Source: Topomyia yanbarensis (Eukaryota > Arthropoda > Insecta > Diptera > Culicidae). Taken from it: a stretch of DNA of 64,000 nucleotides. The notes beneath the pieces are model-generated. The model did not search any database, was not told where the DNA came from, and worked only from the letters and a program-made list of their open reading frames with translations. The stretch lies in NCBI RefSeq assembly GCF_030247195.1, contig NC_080672.1, positions 69,729,771-69,793,770 on the forward strand, written 5' to 3'. Shown piece after piece: positions 37,103-47,495 of this stretch (the stretch's first letter is position 1; every line of letters starts with the position of its first letter). Made by a program: the position numbers and the translations under genes.

Positions 37103-37548
37103 AAGTTTATTACGATTGATTGACTAATATGTGATTTAGCAACAATTGGCATGAAGATAATTAGTCCCATTGCTACTGTGTACGCTTCTTCACATCAGCA
37201 AAGTCAATAATATATGAGAGCTAATTCGAGAGTAAATGGCCTCACACATCAGCAAAAACCGCTGTTTTACCACTTCTTGCCTTTTACACGTTCTTTTTCG
37301 ATTGTTGAAAATGCCATAGGCCTTTTATATATTTTCATGATGTAAACAATAAAAATAATAAGACGAGTTTTAATGGTTGTCCGGCAGATCTCGTCCGAGT
37401 GACTAACCATGGCTCGAGGAGACCTGTTTATGAAGTGGAAAAATATTTCTTTACACCAATAGGGTCTTGGTGTTCGTTGTGTGTGTGTGCTTTGTAATGA
37501 ATTCCTTTTTTTCCAAATATGACATTATTATTTTAGATGTGGAATTAG

Positions 37549-38897
37549 CGTTTCGACTTCGTCTCAACAGGATCCGACACTACATTAGTGACAAAACTAA
37601 ACTAACGCCAGATTGACGCTATCTCCAAATGCGGAGACACTGTTTGTGTTCCTGAGCCAAGCCTGTGCGCAATGCGAGGGTTTTGGTGGTTCGAATCCCT
37701 CCAATGAGGGTTTTAAATTACTCGGATATCGTTGTCTGGCACGCGAAAATAGGCATCGGTATCGAGAGAAATTCCGCCGCCGCGGAACTCTTAGCACTAA
37801 CTAGCAGATAAATAGAAACGAGTAGCGCTAAGAAGGATATGAAACCCTGCAAAGATGATTGTAAAGAGATGTAAATCATTATAGTCGACACCTCCGGATC
37901 GGTTTGTGTCTCAACAGGTGAAGATATTTGCAGCGGACCTGAGCAGGTCAAATATACCGCGAAGGTTGGACAGTAAGCAAGAATAAAATGGAATGGGGAA
38001 AACATAAATGATTAACACAACCAGGAAGTGGCACAAGAGCAAGGGCGCAATCCTTACCCGAGCAGAGTCTGATAACAAATTGAGAACTAAATTTGATGTT
38101 GTGATGTAGTAGGGAATGATTGCTCAGGTTGTTATGATTTTGGTCGTTTTAACGGTTAAAAGATCAAAATCGAAAGCATAAAAATTGCACTATGACATCA
38201 AACAGAAAACTATTCATGCTATCAGTGAAAGCAAATTGAAAACTCATCGGGATGGTGAAATATTTCATTGATAACAAAATAAGGACTAAATTTGATGTTT
38301 GTCAAAGAAAAAGAAACAATCATTTTTTTCTAAAAATGTAAGCACATCAAAATGAGATCAAAATATGATGTCATATCTGAAAAAGTTTAAACTGATATCA
38401 AAATAAGATTTCAATTTGATGCTTGATATCAAAATATGTTGTCTATTTGCTGTAATTTTGATGTTGGACTTTGCTCGGGTACTGAAGCCTTACCTAAAGG
38501 TTGCCCCAGATGGATGATGATGACGAGATACAAAAGGATCAAGTTTAGTCGGCAGGCTTAATCACTACACACCAATCCGACACTGTTGAGCTCAGTCGAT
38601 TGATTCACAAGATTCGGCCCTCCAGGTCTGGAAAAAAAACTTCAAAGTTTGAGGGTTTCTATAACTTTCTTTTAAAAGAAACGTAAAAAATCAAAACCCT
38701 CCCCACGGGCCTGTCCTGAGCGACCACCTAGTCAAGCGTGATGTCCCGCAAGACAAGAAGTTCATTTTTAGTTGATGAGAACTAGTGGAATCGAAACATT
38801 AGTTCGGGTCAGCAAACCAACACAATTTGCTATATTTCGCTAGCTTAGTCGTGACACTAATTTAGTGTCGGATTTTAATGAAACGAAGTCGAAATGC
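37549..38897. mobile_element. Composite 1.35-kb inverted-repeat element
   Basis: The left end GCGTTTCGACTTCGTCTC, followed by GATCCGACACTA, matches the complement of the right end (TAGTGTCGGATTTTAATG, then GAAGTCGAAATGC). Between them lie a tRNA-like B box (GGTTCGAATCCCTCC near 37687), unrelated GC-richer sequence, and a complete MITE at 38057-38479. The similarity of the ends extends about 60 bp with mismatches. No transposase was seen. A shorter match to the end sequence occurs near 53915-53960. Confidence 0.55.
38057..38479. mobile_element. MITE with TA target site, CCCGAGCA termini
   Basis: TA at 38055-38056 and 38480-38481 flank inverted ends CCCGAGCAGAGTC and GACTTTGCTCGGG. The interior has many copies of TGATATCAAAAT and AAATTTGATGTT, a typical internally repetitive MITE, and no ORF. 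It is 423 bp and sits inside the composite element at 37549, so it inserted later. Confidence 0.8.
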
Positions 38898-40618
38898 AAA
38901 TACCATAAAACTAACTTACTTGTAAGTCAAGTGCCCTTTACGCGCCAAAGTGGTTTACCCAATTTTCTCCCAAATTTTTCTCCTTGGGTATAAATATAGC
39001 AAAATGAATGAATCTTTCTGTGACCACTGTGCAAGTAAATTGTGGCAAATCTTGTAGCCGAACATTGATTTTTTCTTGATTCTTGATTGATACATGAAGA
39101 TCTTGCTGGTAGTGTTATGACACACAACCGCGTGTAATAATTTGTTATGCAAAATGGATGACTTTGCCTGGTTAAATTTGATGAACGCTATCAGCACTGA
39201 ATGCCTGTCATGGTAGAACTCGATAAAGGCGATTGGCGTAAGCCTAACCTCCATTTTCACCATCAGCAGATGTTTCCTATCATGAATGCTAAATCTTATA
39301 AGAAAAGGTCGGAAATCGATAGTTTCCGTATTTGGACGAAGCACCATTTCTTGCTTCTGTGACTCCCTCATCTCGACGGATCACCACGGCGAGAATTGAA
39401 GTTACTGTTTCTTTTGTTTTTACACGAGTCACACAATATGAAAGGCACTGTTTTTGTCGTTCGCTTCGCATTGGCTCGGGCAGAAGCAGAAAGCACACTG
39501 AGTATCGTGACCGTTGTCTTTGGTGGTATAAAATAGCAATCTTCTTCAACATTTTCCCATTGATTTGTTCAAAGCAAACAAGATGTAAAATATTCTAAGT
39601 ATCATCGAAAAACATGTCAATTTATTTTTGAAAAATTGCGTGGAGAGCTTCAGCCCCCTCTCTCTAACTACGTGCCTGCTTGCTAGTCAGTTTAATTTGT
39701 GTGCTAAACAAATTCTTTTTGACTTCAAAAACTGATATTCAATACTTTTATTCTAAACGATTATTTGATTCTCTAGAATTCATGCTCACTAAAGCAAGCT
39801 TTGCTGCATGAGTAAAAAATTTCAGGCAAATTGTTTTCTTGAACTACATGCGCGAGAGCACATATGCCCTTTCTAAAAATTATAAATAATCGCCTCGTGA
39901 AAATGCTATGTCTTCAATACAGAAAACATCTTTTAATAGATTCTTTGGTTTGGTATATATTCATCTGGTTTAACAAAACAGAAAGTTAATCCATTCATTC
40001 GACGTTTCGGCTCACTTATTTTGAGGTCATCTTGGAGTCATAGAGTTCAGTTTTTTCGTAAACTTTGTTGCAGAGATTAATAAAAGACAAAACTGCAGGT
40101 ATAATTGATGGAGAAAGGCAACATACTTGAGCCGAAACATCGGATATGTGAAAAAACTTTCTGTTTTATTGTACCATATGAAAATATGCCAAACCTAGAA
40201 AAATTAAATCGAAAATCAATCGACCTTAACAAATTTAACTATTATCGGCTCATTCTTACTGGGATTGTGCTGTTGGTTCAGTTGAGTTAAGTTAACTTAA
40301 CAATGGTTTAGATTAAATCATACACTCTAATCAAAATTCAATCATTCTCCCATTTATGTTAGTTGCACGTACTTCGAAATTAAATTGAAAATCTGTGCAT
40401 CTACATTCGACCATAGATCAGATCAGACATTCCGCTCAGTACAACTAACAATTCGAAATGTTACACTATTTTTCTAAATTTTTAAACGAGACCAACAAGA
40501 GAATTGAAAGCATGTATATTAGCTCAGATCCCTCTACTCAAACTAGATCATCTTCTGCTGGCCAATGTATTTCAATATTTATGTTTATGGAACTTAGAAT
40601 TCAATTTTGTTTAATAAT
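38898..40618. other. No gene recognised
   Basis: A 138-codon frame at 38955-39371 on the minus strand and an 88-codon plus-strand frame overlap it; neither has a recognisable domain, signal or splice context. The first is the longest non-repeat, unassigned ORF in the window and deserves a database search, but length alone is weak evidence in this genome. Confidence 0.35.
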
Positions 40619-40961
40619 GTTGGGTTTTAATGATTCGTGTTCCACTCGTCAATAACTGACACCAACTTGCTGTCAGTTAGACGATGTATCAAAACTAACA
40701 CCAACTTGGCGTTAGTTAGACACTAAATCCAAACAGCTCACACAGAATGTGTGAACGCCTAAAGCAACCGGCTGCTACCAAGTGATGTCTCGGTTAATCA
40801 AGCGCTGGGTCGCTGACGAGTATAGGGACACGTACTGTCTTTTGGCATGGAAGCAAAACGCCTGTGTAACTGAGCCAATTTGGTGTTAGTTTTGATACAT
40901 CGTCTGACAGCAAGTTGGTGTCAGTTACTGACGAGTGGAATACGAAACATTAAAATCCAAC
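40619..40961. mobile_element. Foldback element with ~90-bp inverted ends (ACACCAACTTG family)
   Basis: The left arm (GTTGGGTTTTAATG, TTCCACTCGTCAATAACTGA, CACCAACTTGCTGTCAG, GATGTATCAAAACTAACACC) is mirrored by the right arm, ending CATTAAAATCCAAC. Only a few mismatches and one 4-bp indel separate the arms. The loop includes ACACTAAATCCAAACAGCTC and is about 140 bp. A diverged relative lies at 55945-56155. Confidence 0.85.
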
Positions 40962-42300
40962 TTTTTAAAAGTTAGGTCTTGAGCCCCTATGCGCAAATTG
41001 GTTAATCCATTTGTTTTCCCTTGGGAAAAAGACAGATTGCACAATTTTGTTTTGTCATTAGATTCTTTCAGTAAATATATCGGTCATCCCATTAAAAAAA
41101 ACAAATCAAAAGCTCAACCTGCGAGGTCAATGAAACAAACTGATTGTAAAAAATAGCTTACTTTCTCGGCTACAGTCAAGGTCAAAAATGTGTATTATTC
41201 TCATCTCGCGCGATTCTTGCAAGGTTTCCGCCCACCTAGGGCTTAGTCAGGCTTTCTCCATTTTATCGACTCTTCGCCGAAATTACTTCGACATGATGTT
41301 ATATTTATAACATCTGACGATGACTAACAATTGCTAAGCCACTTCCCGTTATAGCGTAAATCACTTCTCAACACTCAGTCCGCAACACAACAACAGTCAA
41401 CACCCGAAATACAAATTGTCGAAACAATTCTCCAGACCGTTTCGTGTGGTGCTGCTGAGTAAACCAGTATTTAACACCTCCGCGTGAAATTGCGAAAAAC
41501 AACCTTCTGGCTTGGTGCGCTGAAGCCGAGCCCCGCCAATTGGAGGTCAACAAAGCGGTCAATTCGGTGGCAGGTCCCACGCACACTTAAAATTATTCCG
41601 ATCATTCACCGTCTCCCTGCCTCTCTAGTTACCTCCTTCTCAAGTGAAACTTGCCTGTAGTTTTTTTTTAACAGCAATGTCGTCTGAGCGAATCTTTCAG
41701 ACGGCTGTCAACAGATAAATTAGTTTATGTCAATAATTTGCAGTGACATTCGACCAATAAGCCATGTATTTGCTTCGGAGGTGCTGTTTGTGCCTCAAGA
41801 TGATATGAATCCTCTTCACGAAGGTCAACTCGCTAAACGGGTCAGCAAAATATTTGTCTATTGACTTATCGACGTTTTAAGATTGAGAAAATCTCTGCTT
41901 TGTTATTCTGAAGCTATTCGCTTATTTTTTTTCGGAACCACACTATCAGACACTGTTAACTGTTGAGTCATCAATGCTAAACTTGTTTGTAGTTTTACAG
42001 ATACAAACAGTATTTTTGTTGATTCACCAGAACATTCAGTGACATCACTGCTCAATAAAACAAAAGGTATATTTGTATGGTTATCTTGTCCCACGCATTA
42101 CAATGATGTCCCGCCAGAAAAACTTAAACTCGCTATAGTCCAATGAACTAGAAACTGTTCAGCAGCACGCGCATCCGGTCTACCAGAAATGACTTTCAAA
42201 CGGTGTGTACAAAACGCTTGATCATCGATCATCCCTGCTTATCCTTGCATTTTCTCCCGGATTATTTTTCTCTCTAGCAAGTGTTATCCATCTCAGCCGC
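40962..42300. other. Region upstream of the host exon, no gene recognised
   Basis: Mixed composition. Bases 41155-41660 are GC-richer and non-repetitive and could hold regulatory DNA for the gene at 42822. No core promoter was identified with confidence. Confidence 0.3.
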
Positions 42301-42821
42301 AGTGAAACGAACCGCTAACGAACGACAATAAAAATAATAACCAAATCCAACCAGTCCAAGCCGAAATCGAATTTCAGCGATCACCGCCGCCACCAACGGA
42401 CGGAACCGAGAGCAGTTTTAATGGACCAGTAACCAGTCATATTCCGAACCATTTTCATCCATCATCGGCTGTGCGACTAGCGCCGCCGCCATTCACTAGT
42501 TAGTTCGTTTGTTAGTTGCCACATTGTTTCGAAAGTTTTCTGCGCAGGGAAAATAGTGAAACAGTTAAAGCCGGAGTCAGCCGGGGTAGAGAAAAGTGAC
42601 TAACTAGTAAGTAGTGCTTCTTATGTGTGAAAAAAGAGATGCTCATAACAAAGGAAAGTGATATTAAAAGTGAAATTGAAAAAACGACCATAATTAATTA
42701 AACAATAAACTGCGGAGGGGAACCCCAACCATACCCAACGGTGAGGGTATCATGCGGCTTCCGCCGGTTTGGGTGAAATTTTGAATCAAAATAAGCGTCA
42801 TCACTCGATCTAGATCGGAAA
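42301..42821 (+). other. Probable 5' leader with three upstream ORFs
   Basis: GC-richer sequence immediately before the coding exon, without repeats. It contains three short ATG-initiated frames: 42421-42432 (3 codons plus stop), 42623-42661 (12 codons plus stop) and 42752-42784 (10 codons plus stop). In arthropods such a leader would lower or condition translation of the main ORF. The transcription start is unknown. An initiator-like TTCACTAGTTAG at about 42490 is only suggestive. The leader could also contain a small intron, since GTAAGT occurs at 42608. Confidence 0.45.
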
Positions 42822-43462
42822 ATGCTTGACCCGGAGCTGTACCTTGGTGGAGGCAACGTCGGTGATCATCATCATCATTTTAAGAACCATCATCGACACT
42901 ACCACGCTCACAACCACCATCATCATCACCACCAGCACCAGCAGCAGCGGCAGCAGCACAGCAGCCCGAACGGAGGATCATCGTCCGGCGATCGGAGGTC
43001 ATCCTCCCGGTCCTCGTCACGACAACATCTTCACTCCGTAAGCGACGGCGAAAAACTCAAGTACCAGAATGCGTTCAGTACGCCCAGTCCGGGCAGTTCC
43101 GAGAAGTACTTCCGGTACTATCCGCATCAACACAGCAGCTACTACGATTTGAGTGAAAAGTTGGACAGTTTGAATTTTAAGCCGGAAAGTGGAAGTGATT
43201 CGAGAAAAAATGATAACAACAACAACAGCAACAACCACAACCACAGTAACGGCCATCATAGTGTGAGTAGTGCCCTTAGCAATGGTAGTGAGAACGGTAG
43301 TGGTGGGAGTAAGAAGAAAACAACGGTGGTTTATGTGGGTGATGGAAGGAGCCGGGTCCGGCGGGTTGTGAGGACCCAGACGAGGCACATTACCGTTGTC
43401 AGCTATTCCGGTAAAAAGAAGGAAACGGAAACGCACACCACTCATCATGCTACGGTTTTAAG
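42822..43462 (+). CDS. First coding exon of a host gene, His/Gln/Ser-rich N-terminus
   Basis: This exon encodes about 213 residues and is the clearest host coding sequence here. The ATG has A at -3 and is the first in frame after a TAA at 42792. Residues 16-39 are dominated by His, followed by Gln runs to about 46, a Ser/Arg-rich stretch (51-68), a Tyr/His segment (YFRYYPHQHSSYYDLSEKL, near 105), an Asn/His/Ser stretch (130-160), and a basic Thr/Val part from KKKTTVVYVGDGRSRVRRVV at 164 to the end. No signal peptide, membrane segment or named domain is visible, so it looks intracellular and largely disordered. The exon ends at TTTTAAG|GTAAGCTG; if the intron were kept, TAA would follow at once. 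The remainder of the protein lies downstream, probably outside the window. The gene was not identified. Confidence 0.8.
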
Positions 43463-43468
43463 GTAAGC
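43461..43468 (+). other. Splice donor of the host exon
   Basis: AG at 43461-43462 is followed by GTAAGC, a near-perfect donor. The reading frame reaches TAA at 43464-43466, so splicing here is needed to extend the protein. No matching acceptor leading into a recognisable exon was found to the window end, so the intron may exceed 20 kb. Confidence 0.75.
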
Positions 43469-44471
43469 TGAGTTTGTTTCACTCACATGTACATAAAAAA
43501 TGTGTGTGTAACATTTAGAATATTACCGCAATGTTGTGGCGGCACTTGGACTGAAAATTTAAATCTAATGATATACATCGCAAGCTACATTCCACTAAGC
43601 AAGTCACAGCTTCTAAAAATTTGTCTTCTTAGTGTCCAGAAAAAATGTTAATTCTGTCGCTTTCACACACTTATCCTTAGCTGATTGGACGAATATGCAA
43701 TTCAAGATTAGCGGTTAGAATTTACATGAAAGTTGGCGACAGTCAACCACGAACGAATGTCGGTCGAATGTAAGAGGTCGGGTTTCTTGAAATTAGTTCA
43801 AGTTACCACCCATCGGAAATAAATATAATAATTGGTGAAGAAATAAATTTTGCAACAAATTCTTCGGATTGTTATATGATAGAGGCTGGGTACACGTTCA
43901 GTCTCCCGGAGCCTTTAAATGCCTTACTTCGAATGATGTCACAGATAAATTTGCTGTGAACTTATATTTTAAATTGCATTCATGGCTTTACCCGAAATAG
44001 GCAGGAAAATTTCAGTTTTCCACTTCGCTTTCACAAGACTTTCCAAGTCCGATTTTTTTTATAGAAATCATTCATACTTCGAAATAGAAAAAAAATAGTT
44101 GAAATGTTTCCGATTGATGGGGTAATTGTGCTCTATTTTCATCAATCGATTTCTATGCACATTGTCTGGGGAGATAATAGGCCTAGAGTCTGCAAGACTA
44201 AACAGTTTAAACGGAGTCCTAGGGGTTACAGGTCCGAATCCCGCCTCTGGGGGATTTTTTCACATAACAGTAAATAACCTGGATTCCTCACTTCCAAATG
44301 CATAATGAGCCCTACTGATGAAGCCTATAGCTCTTTATCGTACTGGGCTAGGAACAATTACGAATCTTAGAGTTATAGCTTCCTAGATGGGTTCGTCTAT
44401 GTGTCCGGATACACAATTGCAGAATTGCAGAAGCAAGATTATATGCAATTCTGAAATGGGATTCACAAAAC
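43463..44471. other. Start of presumed intron; tRNA-like word near 44225
   Basis: No coding sequence recognised. Around 44165-44265 the words GGTCCGAATCCCGCC (B-box-like) and a following T run suggest a tRNA-derived SINE or pseudo-tRNA. A plausible A box is not clear and no cloverleaf closes. Confidence 0.35.
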
Positions 44472-44606
44472 TCACACGAATAATAACACTAGAATGTTGC
44501 TTTTTTGCTTGGAAACTGCAACAACTTCTTCGACATTATTCAGTGCTATAATTATCTCATTTTTTAAGGTTTTGCGACTTAGTCCGGTCTGACCCAACAC
44601 CGACCA
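44472..44606 (-). mobile_element. Partial GGTCGGTG-family MITE
   Basis: The terminus ACCGACC at 44600-44606 and the adjoining GACTTAGTCCGGTCTGACCC match the inverted end of the complete MITE at 16640-16887. Similarity continues inward through a GCGACTTAG...TTTTTTAAGG block and AGTGCTATAATTATCTCATT. The opposite end is missing. It abuts repeat copy C, into which it probably inserted. Confidence 0.75.
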
Positions 44607-45078
44607 TATATTCTTCGTGCTGCTGCTGCAAATTGGTAAATAGCTTCTGATTCTTCTCACAGACTGCAAATTCTCAACTCCTAATATATGAATCAACAGT
44701 CATAATTTCACTCAGACAAAATCATACGTATTCCCCACGCACATTAAATGCCCCGTGGATTAGTTTCCTAGTTGGTCAAATAAACACTAAACAAACAAAC
44801 AAAATTAGTTTGATCAGTCCAAAGAAATGTCAGTTGGATTAGCATCAACCGGCGGATACGGATAATCCTTACAATGCCATAAAATCAAAGAATATTTAAA
44901 ATTACATACGACAATTCTGAATAAAATAAAATAAAGCCTACTTTATTATTTACAATAAAATAAGATCAGAGAAATTAGTTGCATAACCAAGACAGTTCAT
45001 TTTCAAAGATAGCACTGTTGATGAATCACCTTATAAAATAGGTGATAAGGGACGCGGACGAAAATAGCTGACCACAAC
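44607..45078 (+). repeat. Unnamed interspersed repeat, copy C
   Basis: Matches copies A and D from TTCTTCGTGCTG to GACGAAAATAGCTGACCAC. It retains the ~180-bp segment (AACACTAAACAAACAAACAA, then AAATCAAAGAATATTTAAAA) also present in D but deleted in A. Its left half is replaced by the MITE fragment at 44472-44606. Confidence 0.8.
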
Positions 45079-45084
45079 CCGCTC

Positions 45085-45445
45085 ACTTTCCTTCAAAATA
45101 ATAGAGAGAAAATAAATTTTTTTCAATTTTTTTGCGGTTCATCGAGAGGCTACTCATATTGTGCATTTTCATAAAAAAATCAAGTAAATTCGTTGATTAG
45201 TTTTTGAGTTCGCCAATTTGGAAAACACGGCTTCGAGAAAACCGCTATTAAAGGCTGTCCCACATCAAATTGCATCACGGAAAAAACGCTATAGAAAATA
45301 GCCCATTGTGAGGAACGCATGGCTGTTTAAAACAACATAAGTTCAGCGTGGCCACCGAGATCCAGAGGTTCAATACTAAAAATTAAACGTATAAAAAAGA
45401 AGTAGATTTTTTATCTACTACACCAGACGACCCCCCCCCCCCCTT
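45085..45445 (-). repeat. Interspersed repeat with C13 tract, copy 2
   Basis: Reverse-complement match of 5640-6135. It begins directly after copy C and ends with 13 C at 45431-45443, where the first copy has 10 G. Shared landmarks include the sequence around GCTGTCCCACATCAAATTGC and CAGCGTGGCCACCGAGA. No ORF. Confidence 0.7.
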
Positions 45446-46960
45446 AATTGATTCTATTAATTTAATAACTTTTTTGATATCGCCTACTTTTTTATTTTAA
45501 TCATTTAATTCATTTTCTTCTGTTTATTTTCTCTTTTTATTAATTTTACCTATTTTTGGAGTAGAACGTTTCAATATAGGGGTCCCGTTTCAAAAATTTC
45601 GGCCGGAATTCTACCCGTGTTTTTGAACGTGTACTGAATGAAAAAATAAGATTTTTGAGCTATCTCATTGGAAATATGTACAACAATTTTGTGTCTAACT
45701 CCGTAGTATGTAGAATTACTGAAAATAATGGTAACAATGGATTTTATGAAAATAGTGTCTACTCCATGATTGGCCCCTACAATTCTACCAAGCAGCGAGC
45801 GTTGCTGGGACTGCCCCCTTTGTCATCCAATGAAATGCGACACGCGTGTAAAAACAGAACACATGAAAAAAAATCGTCAGTTTACTTTCAGACCTCGTAG
45901 TAAGCAAACGTATGCCAGATCAAACTCTTCGGGGCAATAAGCGTATTCCATGACTACCGCCGGCAATCATTCCAATGATGCACAGGCACGCCAGTTTCTT
46001 GCATACAATGATCACATCTTTTCTTTGCACTGGATAAGGGGTGATTGAGCGTGAGAGAACCCCGTTCTCTTGCTCTTTAAATTATGAGTGGCGTGTTCAG
46101 ATAAATTCACCACTGCCCGCGCTCCAAAGTGCACTGCGATTTTACCAGATCGTTTTTTAAGGGGCTATATACAAAGTTGAGGCTCAAAAATTCGAAGAAA
46201 ATTTTATTGAATATTCTGAAAGTACATACTTTTAGAAATATCTGTGCGAAATTTTATCCAAATCGGAGCACTAGATTTTAAATTATAGCCGTTTGCAGCG
46301 TGCTGATTCTTCCGCGCATGGATTTAACACAAAACTTTACACGCAATTATCTCAGAATGATTTTTTTTGAAAAGTATCGTTGCGGTCAATGTGATATCTC
46401 AAAAACTAATCACCAGATTTTCATATTTTTTTATTGTCTACTTAAACGGTTCCTTTTTCATAAAAAAATTTTGGTTTCCTTGCAATGAATTTTTGCTTAA
46501 AATTTTGAACACCGAAAAACTTAATTTTTTGGTCAACGTGTTTTTTTTTGCACGAAAAAAAAAATTATTGGGAAACCGATCCATTTAAGTACACCACAAT
46601 ACATTTTTCTTAAATAATCTATTTAGTTTTCGGATTTCAGTTGAGTAAAAAGTAAATAAGCTGCGTAAATAGTACTTCCCCACCCCAAAATAACCTAGTG
46701 GGGTTTAAACTTTGGAGCAAGCCTAACGTTTGAAATTTGTTTCGCATCGCAAGTCATTTATGTGAATGTAATGCAAACATGCGATATATTTCCAGTAATA
46801 ATGTACGGGTACCATTGTATTTGGATTTCTACTAGAAATATCGAAATAACTGATTTTGATGCGACCATGCAGAAGATAGTAAAAATTGCAGCATTCGCAT
46901 TAACAGTCTAAGTGTATTCTACTTCACTTCGGTTATGTTCCAGTCCCCCAGACATTACCC
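45446..46960. other. No gene recognised
   Basis: AT-rich. The 81-codon ORF at 45655-45900 and the 73-codon ORF at 46367-46588 have no domain. Sequence at 46160-46560 resembles mosquito repeat DNA in style but no second copy lies in this window. Confidence 0.35.
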
Positions 46961-46967
46961 ACCCATC

Positions 46968-47175
46968 TTTTTTTCATTTTGATTATTTTATCTGCTTTAT
47001 TGGTTTTATAAATTTTATCCGTATTATTTATTTTATTTGTTTCATTTATTCCATTCTTTTATTTGTTTCGTTTATTTCATTCATTTATTTATTTTATTTA
47101 TTGTATTTAGCTCATTTATTTCATTTGTTTTATTTATTTTATTCATTTAATTTATTTTGTTAGTTTGAATCAATT
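46968..47175. repeat. Degenerate TTTA/TTCATT simple repeat
   Basis: A run of TTTATTTATT, TTCATTTATT and TTTGTTTCATT words over about 200 bp. The plus-strand frame encodes a Phe/Ile/Tyr-rich repetitive peptide that is an artefact of the repeat. Confidence 0.85.
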
Positions 47176-47495
47176 TAATTTATTCTACTAATTTTATATC
47201 TTTTTGCGCTTATGACTTGAACATTTCATTTGTTTTATTTTCTACAGTTTTTCAGTTTATTCGCGGTTTTATTCTGCAAACTACTGTTTGGCTTAATCTT
47301 GCTTTGTAGAAACAAAAATAGTTTCTTGATTAGTTACGATGTTACTTATTCATGGTTTCAGTAGTGTTAATGTCAGTAGTGTTAATAGTTGTTGGAGAAC
47401 ATTTTGTAACTTAAATGCTCTTTTATCACAAACAGAATAATTACTAGTGTATACTAGACATATCAAAGACATAGAGATTAGGCTAGTTCAAATAA

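Noticed and set aside
43017..43448. 143-codon minus-strand ORF opposite the host exon
   Set aside because: It is the antisense shadow of the low-complexity exon; the plus strand has the better start context and a clean splice donor.
44165..44265. Possible tRNA gene
   Set aside because: The T-loop-like word is good, but acceptor and D arms do not pair; a pseudo-tRNA or SINE head is more likely.
46912..47163. 83-codon Phe/Ile/Tyr-rich ORF resembling a membrane protein
   Set aside because: Product of the TTTA/TTCATT simple repeat.
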